Assembly (NCBI GenBank): GCA_030248215.1
Contig: JASANG010003183.1
Location: 62,001-126,000 of the forward strand
Direction of reading: 5' to 3'
Source of the DNA: Enoplolaimus lenunculus
Lineage: Eukaryota; Nematoda; Enoplea; Enoplida; Thoracostomopsidae
Length of the DNA: 64,000 bases
Shown here: piece after piece, positions 63,746 through 64,000 of the stretch
Layout: each line of letters opens with the position of its first letter
Position numbering within the stretch: the first letter of the stretch is position 1
Made by a program: the position numbers and the translations under genes
Notes under the pieces: model-generated
Database searches by the model: none
What the model was told of the DNA's origin: nothing
Seen by the model: only the letters and a program-made list of their open reading frames with translations

Positions 63746-64000
63746 GGCCAATGTTACTTTTAGGGACGTAACAGTAGATTAAACGTATTCCTATGCCTAA
63801 GCCTAAGCGTTGCAAAAGCGTATTCATAAGCCTAAGCCTAAGCCTAACCGTTGCAAAAGCGTATTCCTAAGCTTAAGCCTAAGCCTAAGCGTTAGAAAAG
63901 CGTATTCCTAAGCTTAAGCCTAAACCTAAGCGTTGCAAAAGCGTATTCCTAAGCCTAAGCCTAAGCCTAAGCGTTGCAAAAGCGTATTCCTAAGCCTAAG
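63746..64000 (+). mobile_element. Family A MITE with telomere-like array, cut by window end
   Basis: It begins GGCCAATGTTACTTTTAGGG and continues with blocks of two to four GCCTAA units separated by GCGTTGCAAAAGCGTATTC. The right end is beyond the window. Confidence 0.85.

Noticed and set aside
1-64000. CRISPR arrays, operons or ribosome binding sites
   Set aside because: The sequence is eukaryotic. The regular arrays are telomere-like or minisatellite repeats without spacers of independent origin.

Overview
This is a stretch of animal genome, not a bacterial one. Genes are split into many short exons with GT/AG boundaries, introns run from about 0.1 to 2 kb, and much of the DNA is interspersed repeat. 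TTAGGC/GCCTAA runs occur everywhere; this is the canonical nematode telomere unit. Together with an intact type XVIII collagen gene resembling cle-1 of Caenorhabditis elegans, this suggests a nematode with a repeat-rich, expanded genome. The species cannot be named from the sequence alone.

Layout. (1) 1-4138: two near-identical 1.35 kb direct repeats around a 1.44 kb spacer, perhaps a non-autonomous LTR-type element. (2) 7699-29216, plus strand: a collagen XVIII gene that I rebuilt as 22 exons with every splice phase agreeing (877 residues): signal peptide, thrombospondin-N/laminin-G domain, acidic and Thr/Ser-rich linker, interrupted Gly-X-Y domain, trimerization domain, hinge, endostatin. 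(3) 29217-36168: repeat-rich intergenic DNA with a GC-rich minisatellite. (4) 36194-46924, plus strand: a nine-exon gene of unrecognised family (716 residues from the chosen ATG), with a basic disordered start, a long helical body and a C-terminal CVIS that fits a CaaX prenylation box. (5) 51047-61946, plus strand: three tandem paralogues of a two-exon gene for a small secreted cysteine-rich peptide. One exon encodes a signal peptide and the other a dibasic stretch followed by C-x2-C-S-x3-C-x5/6-CCC. I do not recognise this family and consider it the most novel content.

Repeats. The introns and spacers hold many miniature inverted-repeat elements. Two families, here called A and B, have related GGCC termini and in several copies exact 8-bp target duplications (hAT-like), and carry internal arrays of telomere-like TTAGGC units. 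A third is flanked by TTAA with CCCTTTCTCA ends (piggyBac-like) and encloses a tRNA-like segment with A- and B-box sequences. Others include palindromic families with CACTG ends, a 670-bp hairpin with arms of about 200 bp, and an element carrying the 21-bp minisatellite. These family letters are my own labels.

The collagen, the CaaX protein and the peptides have no evident shared pathway. Collagen XVIII is a basement membrane component, the CaaX protein would be membrane-attached inside the cell, and the peptides would be secreted. Exon boundaries come from reading frame, splice signals and phase, without transcript data.
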